Source: Haloprofundus halophilus | GTDB taxonomy: Archaea > Halobacteriota > Halobacteria > Halobacteriales > Haloferacaceae | Direction of reading: 5' to 3' | DNA: 64,000 bases | Assembly: GCF_003439925.1 (NCBI RefSeq) | Contig: NZ_QQRR01000002.1 | Location: forward strand, 62,001-126,000 | Shown here: positions 1 to 10,122 of the stretch, piece after piece | Position numbering within the stretch: the stretch's first letter is position 1 | Layout: the number at the start of each line of letters is the position of its first letter | Position numbers and translations under genes: made by a program | Notes under the pieces: generated by a model | What the model saw: only the letters and a program-made list of their open reading frames with translations | The model's database searches: none | Told to the model about the DNA's origin: nothing

Positions 1-1728
1 CGCGCCGGACTGCTCGGCCTGCGGCCCGTCGACGTCCGCGCTCGTGTCGGTGGACGTCGTGTCGGTGGTCGTCTCGTCCGGCGTCTCGGTGGGCGTCGGC
101 GTCCACTCGCCCTCCGAGGAGTTGCCGGTGTCGACGTTGCTCTCGTCGCCCTGTCGCGCGCTCTCCAGACGAGCGTTCTCGGCGGACTGACGCGGGTCGC
201 TCGGCGTCGGGTCGAACTGCACCCAGCCGACCTCCGGGAAGTACACCTCGACCCACGCGTGGGCGTTCAGCCCGCGGACGACCCACTCGTTCTCGGCGAC
301 CTGCTGACCGGGCGTGTAGCCGGTCGCCATCCGCGCGGGAATCCCCTCCGAGCGGAGCATCACGGCCATCGTCGACGCGTAGTACGTGCAGTATCCCGCC
401 TCCATCTCGAAGAGGAACGCGTCGGCGACGTCGCCCGACGGTTCGTCGACGGTCAGCGAGTACTCCTTGGTCGACTCCAGATGCTCCTCGACGGCGACGG
501 CCTTGTCGTAGGCGTTCTCCTCGTCTTCGGTCACGTTCGCGGCGCGCTCGCGGAGGCGGTCGGACGTGCTGTCGGGCAACTGGAGATACCGCTCCGCTAC
601 CTCGTCGGGGTAGTCGTCGCCGGAGCGCCGCAGCTGCTCGGACGTGTAGCGCGGCGGTTCGCTGACGACGGTGTAGCTCTCGTTCGCGCGGAGCGACCCG
701 CCGGCGCGCAGCGTCCCCTGGTCGGTGACGAGCGCGTCGTCGGCGGGGCCACCCCGCAGTTCGACCGGTTCGGCCGCCGCCGGCAGCGACTCCAGTCGCG
801 TCCGCGCTGTCACGCGCTGGGTGAGTTCGCGGCGCTCGCCCGGCCCGCTCTCCAGTCGGCCGTCGTACACTCGGGTCTCGGATTCGGACCGCACCCACCC
901 GCCGCCGGTGTAGCGGTCGTACACCGAGGTGCGCCAGTAGCGCGGTTCAGCGCTCTCGACGCTGAACCGCACTTTCGGTGACAGTCTGATGCTCCCTTCG
1001 ATGTCGACTTGGTCGCTCGACTGGACGAGATTCTGTTCGCTCGTCGGCGCGTTCGTCTCCGGGAGCAGCGGTTGCGTCGCACCGCCCGGAACGACCGACA
1101 GCGACGCCGAGGCGACGATCATCGCCGCGATTACGATAGCGAACGTATCCAGTTGCGCGCTGACACCTCCGCGGGCTTCGAGCGTTCCCAGGCCGACCGC
1201 GCCGGCGACGCCCACGACGCCGGCGAGCGTCGTCAGGGGGTCCGCGTCGCCCGTGAGTACCAACAGCAGGAGCGTCGCCCCGCCGACCGTCGCCGCGCTC
1301 ACGTAGCGCCGACGGAGCGCCAGATACCACGTGAAGAACACCGGCGCGGGCGTCGCCGCGAGCGCCCACACGTCCGCCTGCGCCAGCCGCAGCACCGACA
1401 GACCGGTGAGCAACGCCACGACGTCTGCGAGCACTCCGTCGAGAGAGAACGCGGCGCGCTGCGCCTCCGGTAAGGAGAAGAAGTACGCCGCGAACCCCGC
1501 CAGGAGAAACAGCAGCGTCAACACGAACGCCGTTCGCGGCCGGAACAGCCGCGCGACTCCCGTCGCGGCCAGCACGGTTCCGGCGACGACGAGGAGATAC
1601 GTCGCACTCTCGCCGACGCCGACGACGTCGGTGATGTGATAGAGCACGCTCGTGAGCGCGAACAGTAACAACGCGACGGCCGCGAGCGCGCCGCCGCGGA
1701 AGGTGCGGCGACTCGTGCGACGGCTCAC
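1..1728 (-). CDS. Transglutaminase-like membrane protein (TgpA type), 3' end off window
   Basis: Membrane protein with an N-terminal bundle of about six hydrophobic segments (roughly residues 10-200, DUF3488/TgpA_N-like) followed by an extracytoplasmic transglutaminase core. The catalytic triad is visible: Cys447 (GYCTYY), His490 (NAHAW) and Asp506 (FDPTPSD). A Thr/Ser/Asp-rich linker follows before the sequence runs off the window edge, so the C-terminus is missing. The start is a GTG at 1728 overlapping the stop of the DUF58 gene (GTGA). MoxR-DUF58-transglutaminase operons are a well-known family association, thought to act in envelope protein processing or assembly; the substrate is unknown. 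Confidence 0.85.
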   Translation of the reverse strand, partial: MSRRTSRRTFRGGALAAVALLLFALTSVLYHITDVVGVGESATYLLVVAGTVLAATGVARLFRPRTAFVLTLLFLLAGFAAYFFSLPEAQRAAFSLDGVLADVVALLTGLSVLRLAQADVWALAATPAPVFFTWYLALRRRYVSAATVGGATLLLLVLTGDADPLTTLAGVVGVAGAVGLGTLEARGGVSAQLDTFAIVIAAMIVASASLSVVPGGATQPLLPETNAPTSEQNLVQSSDQVDIEGSIRLSPKVRFSVESAEPRYWRTSVYDRYTGGGWVRSESETRVYDGRLESGPGERRELTQRVTARTRLESLPAAAEPVELRGGPADDALVTDQGTLRAGGSLRANESYTVVSEPPRYTSEQLRRSGDDYPDEVAERYLQLPDSTSDRLRERAANVTEDEENAYDKAVAVEEHLESTKEYSLTVDEPSGDVADAFLFEMEAGYCTYYASTMAVMLRSEGIPARMATGYTPGQQVAENEWVVRGLNAHAWVEVYFPEVGWVQFDPTPSDPRQSAENARLESARQGDESNVDTGNSSEGEWTPTPTETPDETTTDTTSTDTSADVDGPQAEQSGA

Positions 1729-2798
1729 GCAGTCTCACCCGTCGACCGCTGGCCGCCGTCCGAGCGCGCGGTTTCCGGCCGGTCGGTCGACGACTCCCCG
1801 TCTGCAGCGGCGCTTCTGTCGGTCGCCCGTCGCCTCTCGGTCAGCGCCTCGAACGACGTCTCCCGGTCGTCGACGAGCACCCGAACCGCGTCGCGCTCGG
1901 CGCGGACGACCACGTCGGCGGTCGCCTCCGGCGGTTCCCCTCCGCCGGTTCGCGCCAGCAGTTCGAGCAACCGCCGTCTGTCGCGGGCGGTCGGTTCCGC
2001 GTCGATTCGTCCGCCGGGCGCCGAGACCGTGACCGGCACGCCCGCCTCCAACAGCGCGAACGAGAGGCTGGCGACGGCCTCGGCCATCGCGTCGGCGCGC
2101 TTTGTCTGCCCGCCCGCCGTGAGCGTCACTGCGCGTCGCTCCTCGTCGGCGCTGTACTCCGTGACGATGAGGTTGCCGCGCTTGGCGCTGGAGCGCCAGT
2201 GAACGTCGCGCAGGGCGTCGCCGGGGCGGTACTCGCGGATGGTGTTGAACTCGTCGCGGTCCTCGGTGAGTCCGACGCCGTGGACGCCCGAGAGCTCCGC
2301 GCGCGCCCACCCGGGGACCCGCCGAACCGACGGATAGACGAGCACGCGGTCGGTGTCGCGGCAGGTAAACTCCGTCTCGAGCAGCCCGAACACGTCGCGC
2401 GCGACGACGGTCACGGGACCGAGCGTGCGCTCGCCTCGTCGCTCGTACGTCACGTCGTAGCCGACGGGGTCGCCGCCGACGGTGGTCTCGGTTCTCGCCG
2501 CGCCCGTCCGGCGCGAGAGGCCGTCGCCGACGCGGTCGACGACGTCCGCGCTGTACGGCGTCCCGTCGGTCGCGAGTTCGAGCGTCACCTCGTGGGTCTC
2601 GCCGACGAAGCCGTCGTCGGGGACGGCGCGGTGGACGCTCGGCTCGTCGAACGACTGGAGTTGGACGACCGCGGCGACGAGCGCGACGAGCGCGGGGAAG
2701 ACGACGGCGTTCAGCGAGCGGGAGCCGTACAGTTCGGCGGCGACGACCCCGGCGACGCAGACGCCGACGACGGCCACACCGCGCCGCGTGAGTCTCAT
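1725..2798 (-). CDS. DUF58 domain-containing membrane-anchored protein
   Basis: 357 residues. Two N-terminal membrane segments (residues about 6-45) are followed by a beta-rich region. The DUF58 signature FNTIREYRPGDALRDVHW lies near residue 190, and a vWA-like C-terminal part follows. The ATG at 2798 overlaps the moxR stop (ATGA), and the gene's own stop overlaps the next start, so three genes are translationally coupled. An in-frame upstream extension to 2882 exists but would overlap moxR by nearly 90 bp, so I reject it. DUF58 proteins accompany MoxR ATPases; the biochemical role is not established. Confidence 0.88.
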   Translation of the reverse strand: MRLTRRGVAVVGVCVAGVVAAELYGSRSLNAVVFPALVALVAAVVQLQSFDEPSVHRAVPDDGFVGETHEVTLELATDGTPYSADVVDRVGDGLSRRTGAARTETTVGGDPVGYDVTYERRGERTLGPVTVVARDVFGLLETEFTCRDTDRVLVYPSVRRVPGWARAELSGVHGVGLTEDRDEFNTIREYRPGDALRDVHWRSSAKRGNLIVTEYSADEERRAVTLTAGGQTKRADAMAEAVASLSFALLEAGVPVTVSAPGGRIDAEPTARDRRRLLELLARTGGGEPPEATADVVVRAERDAVRVLVDDRETSFEALTERRRATDRSAAADGESSTDRPETARSDGGQRSTGETA

Positions 2799-3763
2799 TC
2801 CACCGAGACGGCCTCTAACGCCGCCTGAACGACACTCGTCCCGGTTTCGCTTCCCGTCTCCGGACGGATGCGGTGGGCCCACACGCTCCGGAGCTCCGTC
2901 TGCACGTCGTCGGGAACGACGTACTCGCGGGCGTCGAGCACCGCTCGGGCCTGCGAGGCGCGAACCAGCGCGATGCTGCCGCGCGGACTGACGCCCAGTT
3001 CGGCATTGTTCCGCGTGTACGTCGCCAGTTTCGAGACGTACGACCGGACCGGCTCGGACACCTCGACGGCGGCGACCGTCTCTCGCGCCCGCAGCACGTC
3101 TTCGGTGGTCGCGACCGGTTCGAGCGTCTCGATGGGGTGCCGGTTCGAAACGCGGCCCAGCAGTTCCGTCTCATCGGCCTCGTCCGGGTAGCCGAGACGG
3201 AGCTTCTTCATGAAGCGGTCGATCTCGGCGATCGGTAGTTCGTACGTACGACTGAGTTCGACGTCGTTCTGCGTCGCGATGACGGTGAAGGGGTTCGGCA
3301 GCGGGTGCGTCGTGCCGTCGACGGTGACCTGCGACTCCTCCATCGCCTCCAACAGCGCGCTCTGAGTTTTCGGCGGTGCGCGGTTTATCTCGTCGCCGAG
3401 GACGACGTTGCCGAACACCGGACCGGGCTGGAACTCGAACTCGCGCGTCTTCTGGTCGAAGACGTTGACGCCCGTCACGTCCGACGGGAGCAGGTCCGGC
3501 GTGAACTGAACGCGCGTGAACGAACAGTCGACCGAGCGGGCGATAGACCGCGCGAGCATCGTCTTACCGACCCCCGGCACGTCTTCGAGCAGCAGATGCC
3601 CTCTGGCGAGAAGCGTTATGACCATGTGCTCGATGGCGTCGCCGTGGCCGACGATGACGCGCTCGACGTTCTCGGAGATCCGCCCGACGAGGGCCGCTGT
3701 CTCCTCGACGGGTAAGGCTGTGCGTTCGCTCGCTCCGTGGGTCGTCGTCTCTGCGTCAGTCAT
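2795..3763 (-). CDS. MoxR-family AAA+ ATPase
   Basis: 322 residues, full length for the family. Walker A is GVGKT at residues 64-68, in the context LLLEDVPGVGKT. Walker B is VVLGDEINR with Asp124/Glu125, followed by the typical APPKTQSALLEAMEE. MoxR proteins act as chaperone-like ATPases that help assemble or mature partner complexes, often through vWA/DUF58 partners such as the next gene. It is the first gene of the operon. The 200-bp divergent gap upstream is shared with mutS. Confidence 0.92.
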   Translation of the reverse strand: MTDAETTTHGASERTALPVEETAALVGRISENVERVIVGHGDAIEHMVITLLARGHLLLEDVPGVGKTMLARSIARSVDCSFTRVQFTPDLLPSDVTGVNVFDQKTREFEFQPGPVFGNVVLGDEINRAPPKTQSALLEAMEESQVTVDGTTHPLPNPFTVIATQNDVELSRTYELPIAEIDRFMKKLRLGYPDEADETELLGRVSNRHPIETLEPVATTEDVLRARETVAAVEVSEPVRSYVSKLATYTRNNAELGVSPRGSIALVRASQARAVLDAREYVVPDDVQTELRSVWAHRIRPETGSETGTSVVQAALEAVSVE

Positions 3764-3936
3764 ATGATGCGTAGTGAGGACACATTCGGCACTGCTCGGG
3801 CGTCGCGTCGGTCCGGGTTAACTGGCCGTGAGGCTGAGGCGCACACGTCTCTCGCTGTTCTATAACGGTCGAATCCACGTAACTTTGCCGGGCGTACGCG
3901 TGTGGCGCCGCGACGCCGCGGCCCGTTGTCGTGTGG

Positions 3937-3944
3937 CTTTTACC
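3937..3944 (+). promoter_or_regulatory. TATA-like box of mutS
   Basis: CTTTTACC is centred about 27 bp before the ATG at 3967, the spacing expected for a leaderless haloarchaeal transcript. It overlaps the alternative in-frame GTG at 3931. That makes 3967 the real mutS start. Confidence 0.6.
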
Positions 3945-3966
3945 GCCCGCGCTCCCCTCTCTCGGT

Positions 3967-6726
3967 ATGACCGCGGTCACGGGACCTCCGGCGAAGATGC
4001 GGGCGAACCGCGAGGACCTGACGCCGATGCTGAGCCAGTACTACGACCTCTGCGCGGCGTACGACGAGTTCCTGGTCCTCTTTCAGGTCGGCGACTTCTA
4101 CGAGACGTTCTGCGAGGCGGCCGAGGAGACCGCCCGCGTGCTCGAACTGACGCTCACCCAGCGGGAGGACTCGACGGGCACCTACCCGATGACGGGCATC
4201 CCCATCGACAACGCCGCCTCCTACGTCGAGACGCTCTTGGACGCGGGCTACCGCGTCGCCGTCGCCGACCAGGTCGAAGACGCCTCTGAGGCCTCCGGCC
4301 TCGTCGACCGCGCGGTGACGCAGATCGTCACCCCCGGCACCGTCGTCGACGACGAACTGCTCGCGCCGGGGTCGACGAACTACGTCGCCTGCGTCGCCAG
4401 CGAGGAACGAGACGACGCCGGCCGCGCCACCGACGACAGCGACCCCGCACACCACGCCGTCGCCGCCGTCGACGTCTCTACGGGCGAGTGCCTCGTCACG
4501 AGCGCCGACACGCCCGAACGCGCGCTCGAAGAGCTTCAGCGAGTCGCCCCCGCGGAGGTGGTCGTCGGCCCCGACGCCGCCGTCGACCCCGCAGACCTCG
4601 ACGGCGACGCGATGCGCACCGAGTTCGACCCCGACGCGTTCGAGCGCGACGCCGCCGGCGAGACGCTCGCAAAGTACGTTCCTCGGCCCGAGGCGGTCGT
4701 CGGCAACGACGCCGAACTGCGCGCGGTCGGCGCGCTGCTCGCCTACGCCGAGTACACGCAGGGCGACGAGACGCTGGAGTACGTCTCGCGCATCCGGCGC
4801 TACAACCCCCGCGACGGCCTCCGCCTCGACGCGACGGCGCTGCGGAGCCTCGAACTGTTCGAGTCGCAGGGACCATCGGCGGGACCGACGCTGTTCGACA
4901 CCCTCGACGACACCGCCTGCGCGCTCGGTCGTCGTCGCCTCCGGCAGTGGCTCCGCCGCCCCCTCGTCGACCGCGAGCGCATCGTCGCGCGCCTCGATGC
5001 CGTGGACGAGCTCGCGTCTCGCTCCTTCGTCCGCGAGGACCTCCACGACCACCTGCGGGACGTGTACGACGTGGAGCGACTCGTCGCCCGCGTCTCCCGC
5101 GGCCGGGCGAACGCGCGCGACCTCCGCTCGCTGAAGGCGACGCTCGACGTGGTGCCCGACGTGAAGGCGGCGCTCGAAGACGCCGAGAGCGACCGCCTCC
5201 GTTCGCTCCGCGACTCGCTCGACGAACTCGAAGACGTGCGCGACCTGGTGGGCAGGGCCATCGCGTCGGACCCGCCGATGGAGATTACCGAGGGCGGCGT
5301 CATCAGGGAAGGATTCGACGACGAACTCGACGAGTTGCGCGCGACCGAGCGCGAGGGCCGGCAGTGGGTCGCCGACCTCGAAGAGCGGGAGCGAGAGCGA
5401 ACCGGCATCGACTCGCTGTCGGTCGGCCACAACCAGGTCCACGGCTACTACATCGAGGTGACGAACCCGAACCTCGACCGGGTGCCCGACGACTACACGC
5501 GGCGGCAGACCCTCAAGAACTCCGAGCGCTTCTACACGCCCGAACTGAAGCGCCGCGAGGACGAGATTTTCGGCGCGTCAGAGCGCGCCGACGCCCTCGA
5601 ATACGAACTGTTCAGAGACGTTCGTCGCGACGTCGGCGAAGAGAGCGAGCGCATCCAGTCGGTCGCCGACGCGCTGGCGACTATCGACGTGCTGACCACG
5701 CTCGCCTCGGTCGCCGTCGAGAACGACTACGTCCGCCCGGAACTCGGTGCCGAGGGAATCCGCATCGAAGGCGGCAGACACCCGGTCGTCGAGCGCCAGC
5801 AGGAGTCGTTCGTCCCCAACCCCACGGACCTCACCGACGAGCGAATCGCGCTCGTCACCGGGCCGAACATGAGCGGCAAATCCACCTACATGCGGCAGGT
5901 CGCGCTCGTCGTCGTCCTCGCGCAACTGGGGAGTTTCGTGCCCGCCGACTCCGCTCGCCTGCCGGTCGTCGACCGCGTGTTCACCCGCGTCGGCGCGTCC
6001 GACGACATCGCGGGCGGCCAGTCGACGTTCATGCGCGAGATGAGCGAACTGACGACGATTCTGCACCACGCCACGGAGAACTCGCTCGTCCTCCTCGACG
6101 AGGTCGGCCGCGGCACGAGCACGACCGACGGCCTCGCCATCGCGCGGGCGACGACCGAGTTCCTCCACGACGAGGTGGGGGCGACGACGCTGTTCGCCAC
6201 GCACTACCACGAACTCACGGGCGTCGCCGAGGAGCTGTCGGGCGTTCAGAACCTCCACTTCACCGTCGAACGCGGAAACGACAACGACCCCGACGGAGAC
6301 GAAACCGGAGCGGAGGTGACGTTCCTGCACCGCGTCGCCGAGGGCGCGTCGTCGTCGTCGTACGGCGTCGAGGTCGCGCGGATGGCCGGCGTGCCGAGTT
6401 CGGTCGTCGAGCGCTCCGAACGACTCGTCGACGACTCGCAGACCGGCGACGGCGGTGGCGACAGCACCGACTCGGCGACCCAGACCCGCCCCGAGTCGCG
6501 CCCGACTCGGGCCGAGAACACGTCGCTCGCGTCGTTCTCGACGAACGGACAGTCCGCTGACGGGACCGACGAAACCCCCATGCTCGCGGAGCGACAATCG
6601 ACAGACGGCACCGACGACCGCCTCCGCGAGGTGGCCGAAACCCTCCGCGACGTCGACGTGGCGACGACGACGCCGCTGGAGGCGTTGACCCTGCTGAACG
6701 ACCTCCAACGCACCCTCGACGAGTAG
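3967..6726 (+). CDS. mutS: DNA mismatch repair protein MutS
   Basis: 919 residues. Recognises mismatched DNA and recruits MutL. The mismatch-reading Phe-x-Glu motif is present (GDFYE, residues 42-46). Walker A is GPNMSGKST (632-640). Walker B has D711/E712 in [14 protein letters not shown]. An acidic, Thr/Ser-rich stretch of about 100 residues (about 820-910) interrupts the C-terminal region and looks like a halophile-specific linker before a final helix pair. The gene lies 5 bp upstream of mutL. Sequence type is bacterial MutS1; such pairs in haloarchaea are generally viewed as ancient bacterial acquisitions. Confidence 0.96.
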   Translation: MTAVTGPPAKMRANREDLTPMLSQYYDLCAAYDEFLVLFQVGDFYETFCEAAEETARVLELTLTQREDSTGTYPMTGIPIDNAASYVETLLDAGYRVAVADQVEDASEASGLVDRAVTQIVTPGTVVDDELLAPGSTNYVACVASEERDDAGRATDDSDPAHHAVAAVDVSTGECLVTSADTPERALEELQRVAPAEVVVGPDAAVDPADLDGDAMRTEFDPDAFERDAAGETLAKYVPRPEAVVGNDAELRAVGALLAYAEYTQGDETLEYVSRIRRYNPRDGLRLDATALRSLELFESQGPSAGPTLFDTLDDTACALGRRRLRQWLRRPLVDRERIVARLDAVDELASRSFVREDLHDHLRDVYDVERLVARVSRGRANARDLRSLKATLDVVPDVKAALEDAESDRLRSLRDSLDELEDVRDLVGRAIASDPPMEITEGGVIREGFDDELDELRATEREGRQWVADLEERERERTGIDSLSVGHNQVHGYYIEVTNPNLDRVPDDYTRRQTLKNSERFYTPELKRREDEIFGASERADALEYELFRDVRRDVGEESERIQSVADALATIDVLTTLASVAVENDYVRPELGAEGIRIEGGRHPVVERQQESFVPNPTDLTDERIALVTGPNMSGKSTYMRQVALVVVLAQLGSFVPADSARLPVVDRVFTRVGASDDIAGGQSTFMREMSELTTILHHATENSLVLLDEVGRGTSTTDGLAIARATTEFLHDEVGATTLFATHYHELTGVAEELSGVQNLHFTVERGNDNDPDGDETGAEVTFLHRVAEGASSSSYGVEVARMAGVPSSVVERSERLVDDSQTGDGGGDSTDSATQTRPESRPTRAENTSLASFSTNGQSADGTDETPMLAERQSTDGTDDRLREVAETLRDVDVATTTPLEALTLLNDLQRTLDE

Positions 6727-6731
6727 ATTCG

Positions 6732-8384
6732 ATGATCTCACGATTAGACAGCGAAACGATAGCGAAGATCGCCGCCGGCGAGGTAGTGACGCGCCCGGCC
6801 AGCGTCGTCACCGAACTGGTGGAGAACAGCCTCGACGCGGGCGCGACCCGCGTCGACGTGACCGTCGACGGCGACGGCACCGAACGCATCCGCGTCGCCG
6901 ACGACGGCGCGGGGATGGGCGAGGACGACGCCGCCCTCGCCGTCGAACGCCACACGACGAGCAAACTCGACGGTCCCGACGACGTCGACGCCGTCGACAC
7001 GCTCGGATTCCGCGGCGAGGCGCTGCCGAGCATGGCATCGGTGGCGACGCTCGACGTGACGACGAACGACGGCGGCCCGCGGGGGACCCGCGTCGTCGTC
7101 GAAGACGGCGAGAAGCGCGTCGACCCGGCGGGACGCGCCGTCGGGACGACCGTCGAAGTCCGGGACCTCTTTCACAACCGCCCGGCGCGTCGGAAGAGCC
7201 TCGCCGCCGCGCGAACGGAGTTCGGCCGCATCAGCGACGTGGTGACCCGGTACGCCCTGGCGAACCCCCGCGTCAGATTCTCGCTCACCCACGACGGCCG
7301 CGAGACGTTCAAGACGACTGGAACGGGCTACACCGACGCCGTCCTCGGGGCGTACGGCCGCGACGTGGCCGGACAGAGCACCGAGTTCGACCACCGGACG
7401 ACAGTCGAGTTCGACGGAGACGAGTACTCGCTCGAAGTCGAGGGGCTGCTCGTCTACCCCTCCATCACCCGCGCGCAGCACAGCCACGTCCACACCGCCG
7501 TCAACGGCCGAGCGCTGCGCGACGAGGTGGTCCGCAGGGCGGCGGTCCGCGGCTACGGCAACCTGCTCTCGAACGGTCGCTTCCCCGTCGCCGTCGTCGC
7601 CGTCTCGCTTCCCCCGGAACTGGTCGACGCGAACGTCCACCCCGCCAAGGAACGGGTCGCCTTCCGCGACGAGTCGGCCGTCGCCGACGCCGTCGAGACG
7701 GCGGTAAACGACGCGCTCACGACCGCCGACCTCCGCCGGAGCGCCGCCGTCGCGATGAACCTCGACTCGTCTCTCGCCTCCGTCTCCCACGACTCCGACT
7801 TCGACGACGTGAGCGTCATCGGGCAGTTCCGCGAACTGTACCTGCTCTGCGAGGCCGACGACGACCTGCTCGTCGTCGACCAGCACGCCGCCCACGAGCG
7901 CGTCAACTACGAGCGTCTCCGAGCGGCGCTCGACGGCGAGGAGGTGGCGTCGGTCGACGTCGACCCCGCCCAGACGCTCTCGCTGTCGCCGCCGGAGGCC
8001 GCCGCGGTGGAGGCCCACCGCGAGACGCTGTCGAGACTCGGCTTCGACCTCGACCCCTTCGGCGGGTCGGCGTTCCGACTCACCGCCGTCCCCGCGCCGC
8101 TCGGGCGCGTGCTCGACGCCGACGCGCTCCGCGACACGCTCGACACCCTCCGGGCGGGTGCGAAACCCGAGGAACTGCGCGACGAGTTGCTGAAGGACCT
8201 CGCCTGTCACCCGTCGCTGAAGGCGGGCGACACGCTCTCCGGCGAGGACGCGACGGCGCTCCTCCGGCGACTCGGCGAGTGCGACCAGCCGTACGCCTGC
8301 CCGCACGGCCGCCCGACGGTGCTCTCCATCGAGGAGGAGGCGCTCGTTCGCGGTTTCCAGCGCGGGCAGTCTCGATTGGCGTAG
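6732..8384 (+). CDS. mutL: DNA mismatch repair protein MutL, endonuclease type
   Basis: 550 residues. The N-terminal GHKL ATPase shows ENSLDAGA, DDGAGM and the GFRGEAL loop. The C-terminal domain carries the nicking-endonuclease motif DQHA(x2)E(x4)E at residues 383-394, plus ACHPSLKAGD and CPHGRP. All are features of latent metal-dependent endonuclease MutL proteins, as opposed to the methyl-directed E. coli type. It therefore probably nicks the strand itself, and no MutH partner is needed. It is co-transcribed with mutS. Confidence 0.96.
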   Translation: MISRLDSETIAKIAAGEVVTRPASVVTELVENSLDAGATRVDVTVDGDGTERIRVADDGAGMGEDDAALAVERHTTSKLDGPDDVDAVDTLGFRGEALPSMASVATLDVTTNDGGPRGTRVVVEDGEKRVDPAGRAVGTTVEVRDLFHNRPARRKSLAAARTEFGRISDVVTRYALANPRVRFSLTHDGRETFKTTGTGYTDAVLGAYGRDVAGQSTEFDHRTTVEFDGDEYSLEVEGLLVYPSITRAQHSHVHTAVNGRALRDEVVRRAAVRGYGNLLSNGRFPVAVVAVSLPPELVDANVHPAKERVAFRDESAVADAVETAVNDALTTADLRRSAAVAMNLDSSLASVSHDSDFDDVSVIGQFRELYLLCEADDDLLVVDQHAAHERVNYERLRAALDGEEVASVDVDPAQTLSLSPPEAAAVEAHRETLSRLGFDLDPFGGSAFRLTAVPAPLGRVLDADALRDTLDTLRAGAKPEELRDELLKDLACHPSLKAGDTLSGEDATALLRRLGECDQPYACPHGRPTVLSIEEEALVRGFQRGQSRLA

Positions 8385-8418
8385 TCGGGCGCTGCCCTCG
8401 CTTCGTCTCGCTACCGCG

Positions 8419-8700
8419 CTACCACGGCTTGCAGTCGATACAGACGAACCCGTCGGTCTCCTCGTCGCGCCAGCGCCGCTGGACCGTCTCGCCGCAGGCG
8501 TCGCAGGCCGCGCCCGTCGACGACCATCGGAACGTGGGGATCGCCGGTTTCGCGTCCTCGGCGTCGCCGTCGCTCGGTGACTTGATGTCGCCGTCGCTCG
8601 GTTCGCTCCGCTCGGTGTCTTCCTCCGGCGACTCCCCGTCGCCGACGCTGTCCGCCCCCGACTTGCCGAGGAACTCGTCCAGCGAGCGGTCCTCTCCCAT
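8419..8700 (-). CDS. Small acidic protein with C-terminal zinc-finger
   Basis: 93 residues. A low-complexity acidic N-terminal half (Asp/Glu/Ser) is followed by a zinc-ribbon-like pair of Cys pairs, CDAC and CIDC, ending CKPW. The start at 8700 is supported by a CTTAAG-type TATA element at 8725-8731, 28 bp upstream. It is convergent with mutL. The fold suggests a nucleic-acid or protein-binding role, but no function can be assigned from sequence. Confidence 0.75.
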   Translation of the reverse strand: MGEDRSLDEFLGKSGADSVGDGESPEEDTERSEPSDGDIKSPSDGDAEDAKPAIPTFRWSSTGAACDACGETVQRRWRDEETDGFVCIDCKPW

Positions 8701-8780
8701 GCTCGTTCGTCGTCGTCGGCGACGCTTAAGCGGTTCCGTTGAACGGTTCACGCGGTGCGCTCGGTGTCGGAGACGAGCGA

Positions 8781-8848
8781 CCGGACGAGGATGCCGAGTG
8801 CGGCCAGACGGGACGCCGAGTGCGACCGGACGAGGACGCCGAACACGG
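8781..8848. repeat. Three degenerate 22-23 bp tandem units
   Basis: Units beginning at 8781, 8804 and 8826 share the pattern CCgGACGaGGAcGCCGAgtgCGg. They fill most of the gap between the zinc-finger gene and the membrane-protein gene. There is no convincing gene here. Confidence 0.55.
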
Positions 8849-8892
8849 CCATCGCCGTGAACGGCGCGACGACGGACGCTAACCACCAACAC

Positions 8893-8900
8893 CCATATAC
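8893..8900 (+). promoter_or_regulatory. TATA box of the 84-aa membrane protein gene
   Basis: CCATATAC is centred 25 bp upstream of the ATG at 8922. Leaderless spacing. Confidence 0.6.
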
Positions 8901-8921
8901 CGGCGGTTCCAACGCCCGTGC

Positions 8922-9176
8922 ATGGTTACGATACTCGACTTCCTCACACAACTCGTCGTGAGCGCGTTCCAACTCGTCGGCCTGTTCGTCACCGACGTGC
9001 TGCTGTCCGGCGGCGACGTCGTCTCCACCGTTTTCCGCGCGGTTTCGATGGCCGCCGGCGGCGCGATGGTCGTCGGCGCGTCGCTCGTGCTACTCTACCT
9101 CGCCGCCGGCGCGGTCGTCCGCGAGTTCGGCGTCAACGTCTCGTCGCCCGGTCGTACGCGCGTCCGGCGAGACTGA
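8922..9176 (+). CDS. Small membrane protein, unknown function
   Basis: 84 residues with two hydrophobic helices (about residues 3-30 and 42-68) and a short basic C-terminus. A good TATA box supports the start. Its last 44 bp overlap the 3' end of mer on the opposite strand, so the two transcripts converge. I recognise no family. Confidence 0.65.
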   Translation: MVTILDFLTQLVVSAFQLVGLFVTDVLLSGGDVVSTVFRAVSMAAGGAMVVGASLVLLYLAAGAVVREFGVNVSSPGRTRVRRD

Positions 9177-10116
9177 TCGCGGATTCGAGGTCCGGACCGA
9201 GCGGCGACCCGACGACCACGCCGTCGGCGTGCCGAAGCACCTTCTCCATCCGCGTCGTCACCTCGCCGACCGTCCCGGCCATGCAGAACGCGTCGACCAT
9301 CGCGGGCGTGACGAGGTCGAAGGCTGCTGAAAACTCGCCCGCGCTTATCTTCTCGCCGATTTCGCCGGCCCGCTCGCGGTCGATACCGTGTCGCTCCAGC
9401 ACCGGCGGGGCCGCCCCCGCGGCGATGAACGCGACCGGCGGCCGGGCGGCCTCGCGCGCCGACTCTCTGCCCTTGGCGACGCTGACCGAGGCGTAGGCCG
9501 CGAGGTCGAACTCGCCGCGCTCGTCGGGTCGGTCCGCGAGTCCCTGTTCGACCTGTTCGCGCGCCCACGCGAGGTCGTCGGGGTGGGAGCCGTTGAACAG
9601 GAGGCCGTCGGCGTGCTTGGCGGCCATCCGGCACATGTGCGGCCCCTCGCCGCCGACGTACACGGGAATCTCGCCTGGCGGGTCGTAGTTCAACCCGGCG
9701 TCGTGCGCCTCGAACGTCCCCTCGTGGTCGACGCGCTCGCCGTTCCAGAGCTTCTGTGCGACTTTGAACGCCTCTAGCACGGGCCGGAGGCCCCGCTCGT
9801 CTTCGAGGCCCAGATTTCGCAACGTCGAGGGATCGCCCGGCCCGATGCCGAACGTCGCGCGGCCGTCGCTGGCTTCCGCGAGCGTCGCCACCTTCGAGGC
9901 GAGCGTGACGGGGTGCGTCTCGAAGGGGTTGGCGACGCCCGGGCCGAGTCGAACCGAGTCGGTCGCGGCGGCCAACTGCGAGAGGACGGCGAACGCGTCG
10001 CGGTTGTTGTAGTGCGCCGAGACGAACACCGAGTCGAAACCGGTCTCCTCGGCGGCGACGCCGAGTTCGACGAGTTCCGAGACCGGATGTTCGGGCGTCA
10101 GTTCGATGCCGAGCAT
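9133..10116 (-). CDS. mer: F420-dependent methylene-tetrahydro-pterin/folate reductase-like protein (Mer, LLM class)
   Basis: 327 residues, a luciferase-like TIM barrel. It has MLGIELTP at the N-terminus, the FDSVFVSAHYNNRD segment and the GPGDPSTLRNLG stretch typical of Mer. In methanogens Mer reduces methylene-tetrahydromethanopterin with F420H2. Haloarchaea lack methanogenesis and use folates, so reduction of methylene-tetrahydrofolate is the likely role. CofE, which adds glutamate to F420, is two genes away. Start choice: an AGGTGA Shine-Dalgarno sequence lies 6 nt before the ATG at 10116, which argues against the adjacent GTG at 10119. Confidence 0.85.
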   Translation of the reverse strand: MLGIELTPEHPVSELVELGVAAEETGFDSVFVSAHYNNRDAFAVLSQLAAATDSVRLGPGVANPFETHPVTLASKVATLAEASDGRATFGIGPGDPSTLRNLGLEDERGLRPVLEAFKVAQKLWNGERVDHEGTFEAHDAGLNYDPPGEIPVYVGGEGPHMCRMAAKHADGLLFNGSHPDDLAWAREQVEQGLADRPDERGEFDLAAYASVSVAKGRESAREAARPPVAFIAAGAAPPVLERHGIDRERAGEIGEKISAGEFSAAFDLVTPAMVDAFCMAGTVGEVTTRMEKVLRHADGVVVGSPLGPDLESAISLAGRAYDRATRR

Positions 10117-10122
10117 CACCGC

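Noticed and set aside
3931-3966. GTG-started N-terminal extension of MutS
   Set aside because: The GTG overlaps the TATA element; the transcript would begin downstream of it.
3756-3980. 74-residue minus-strand frame upstream of moxR
   Set aside because: Covers the divergent promoter region including the mutS TATA and ATG; composition is not that of a haloarchaeal protein.
8748-8972. 74-residue minus-strand frame between the zinc-finger and membrane-protein genes
   Set aside because: Overlaps the start and promoter of the better supported gene at 8922, is built largely from the 22-bp repeats, and has no promoter of its own.
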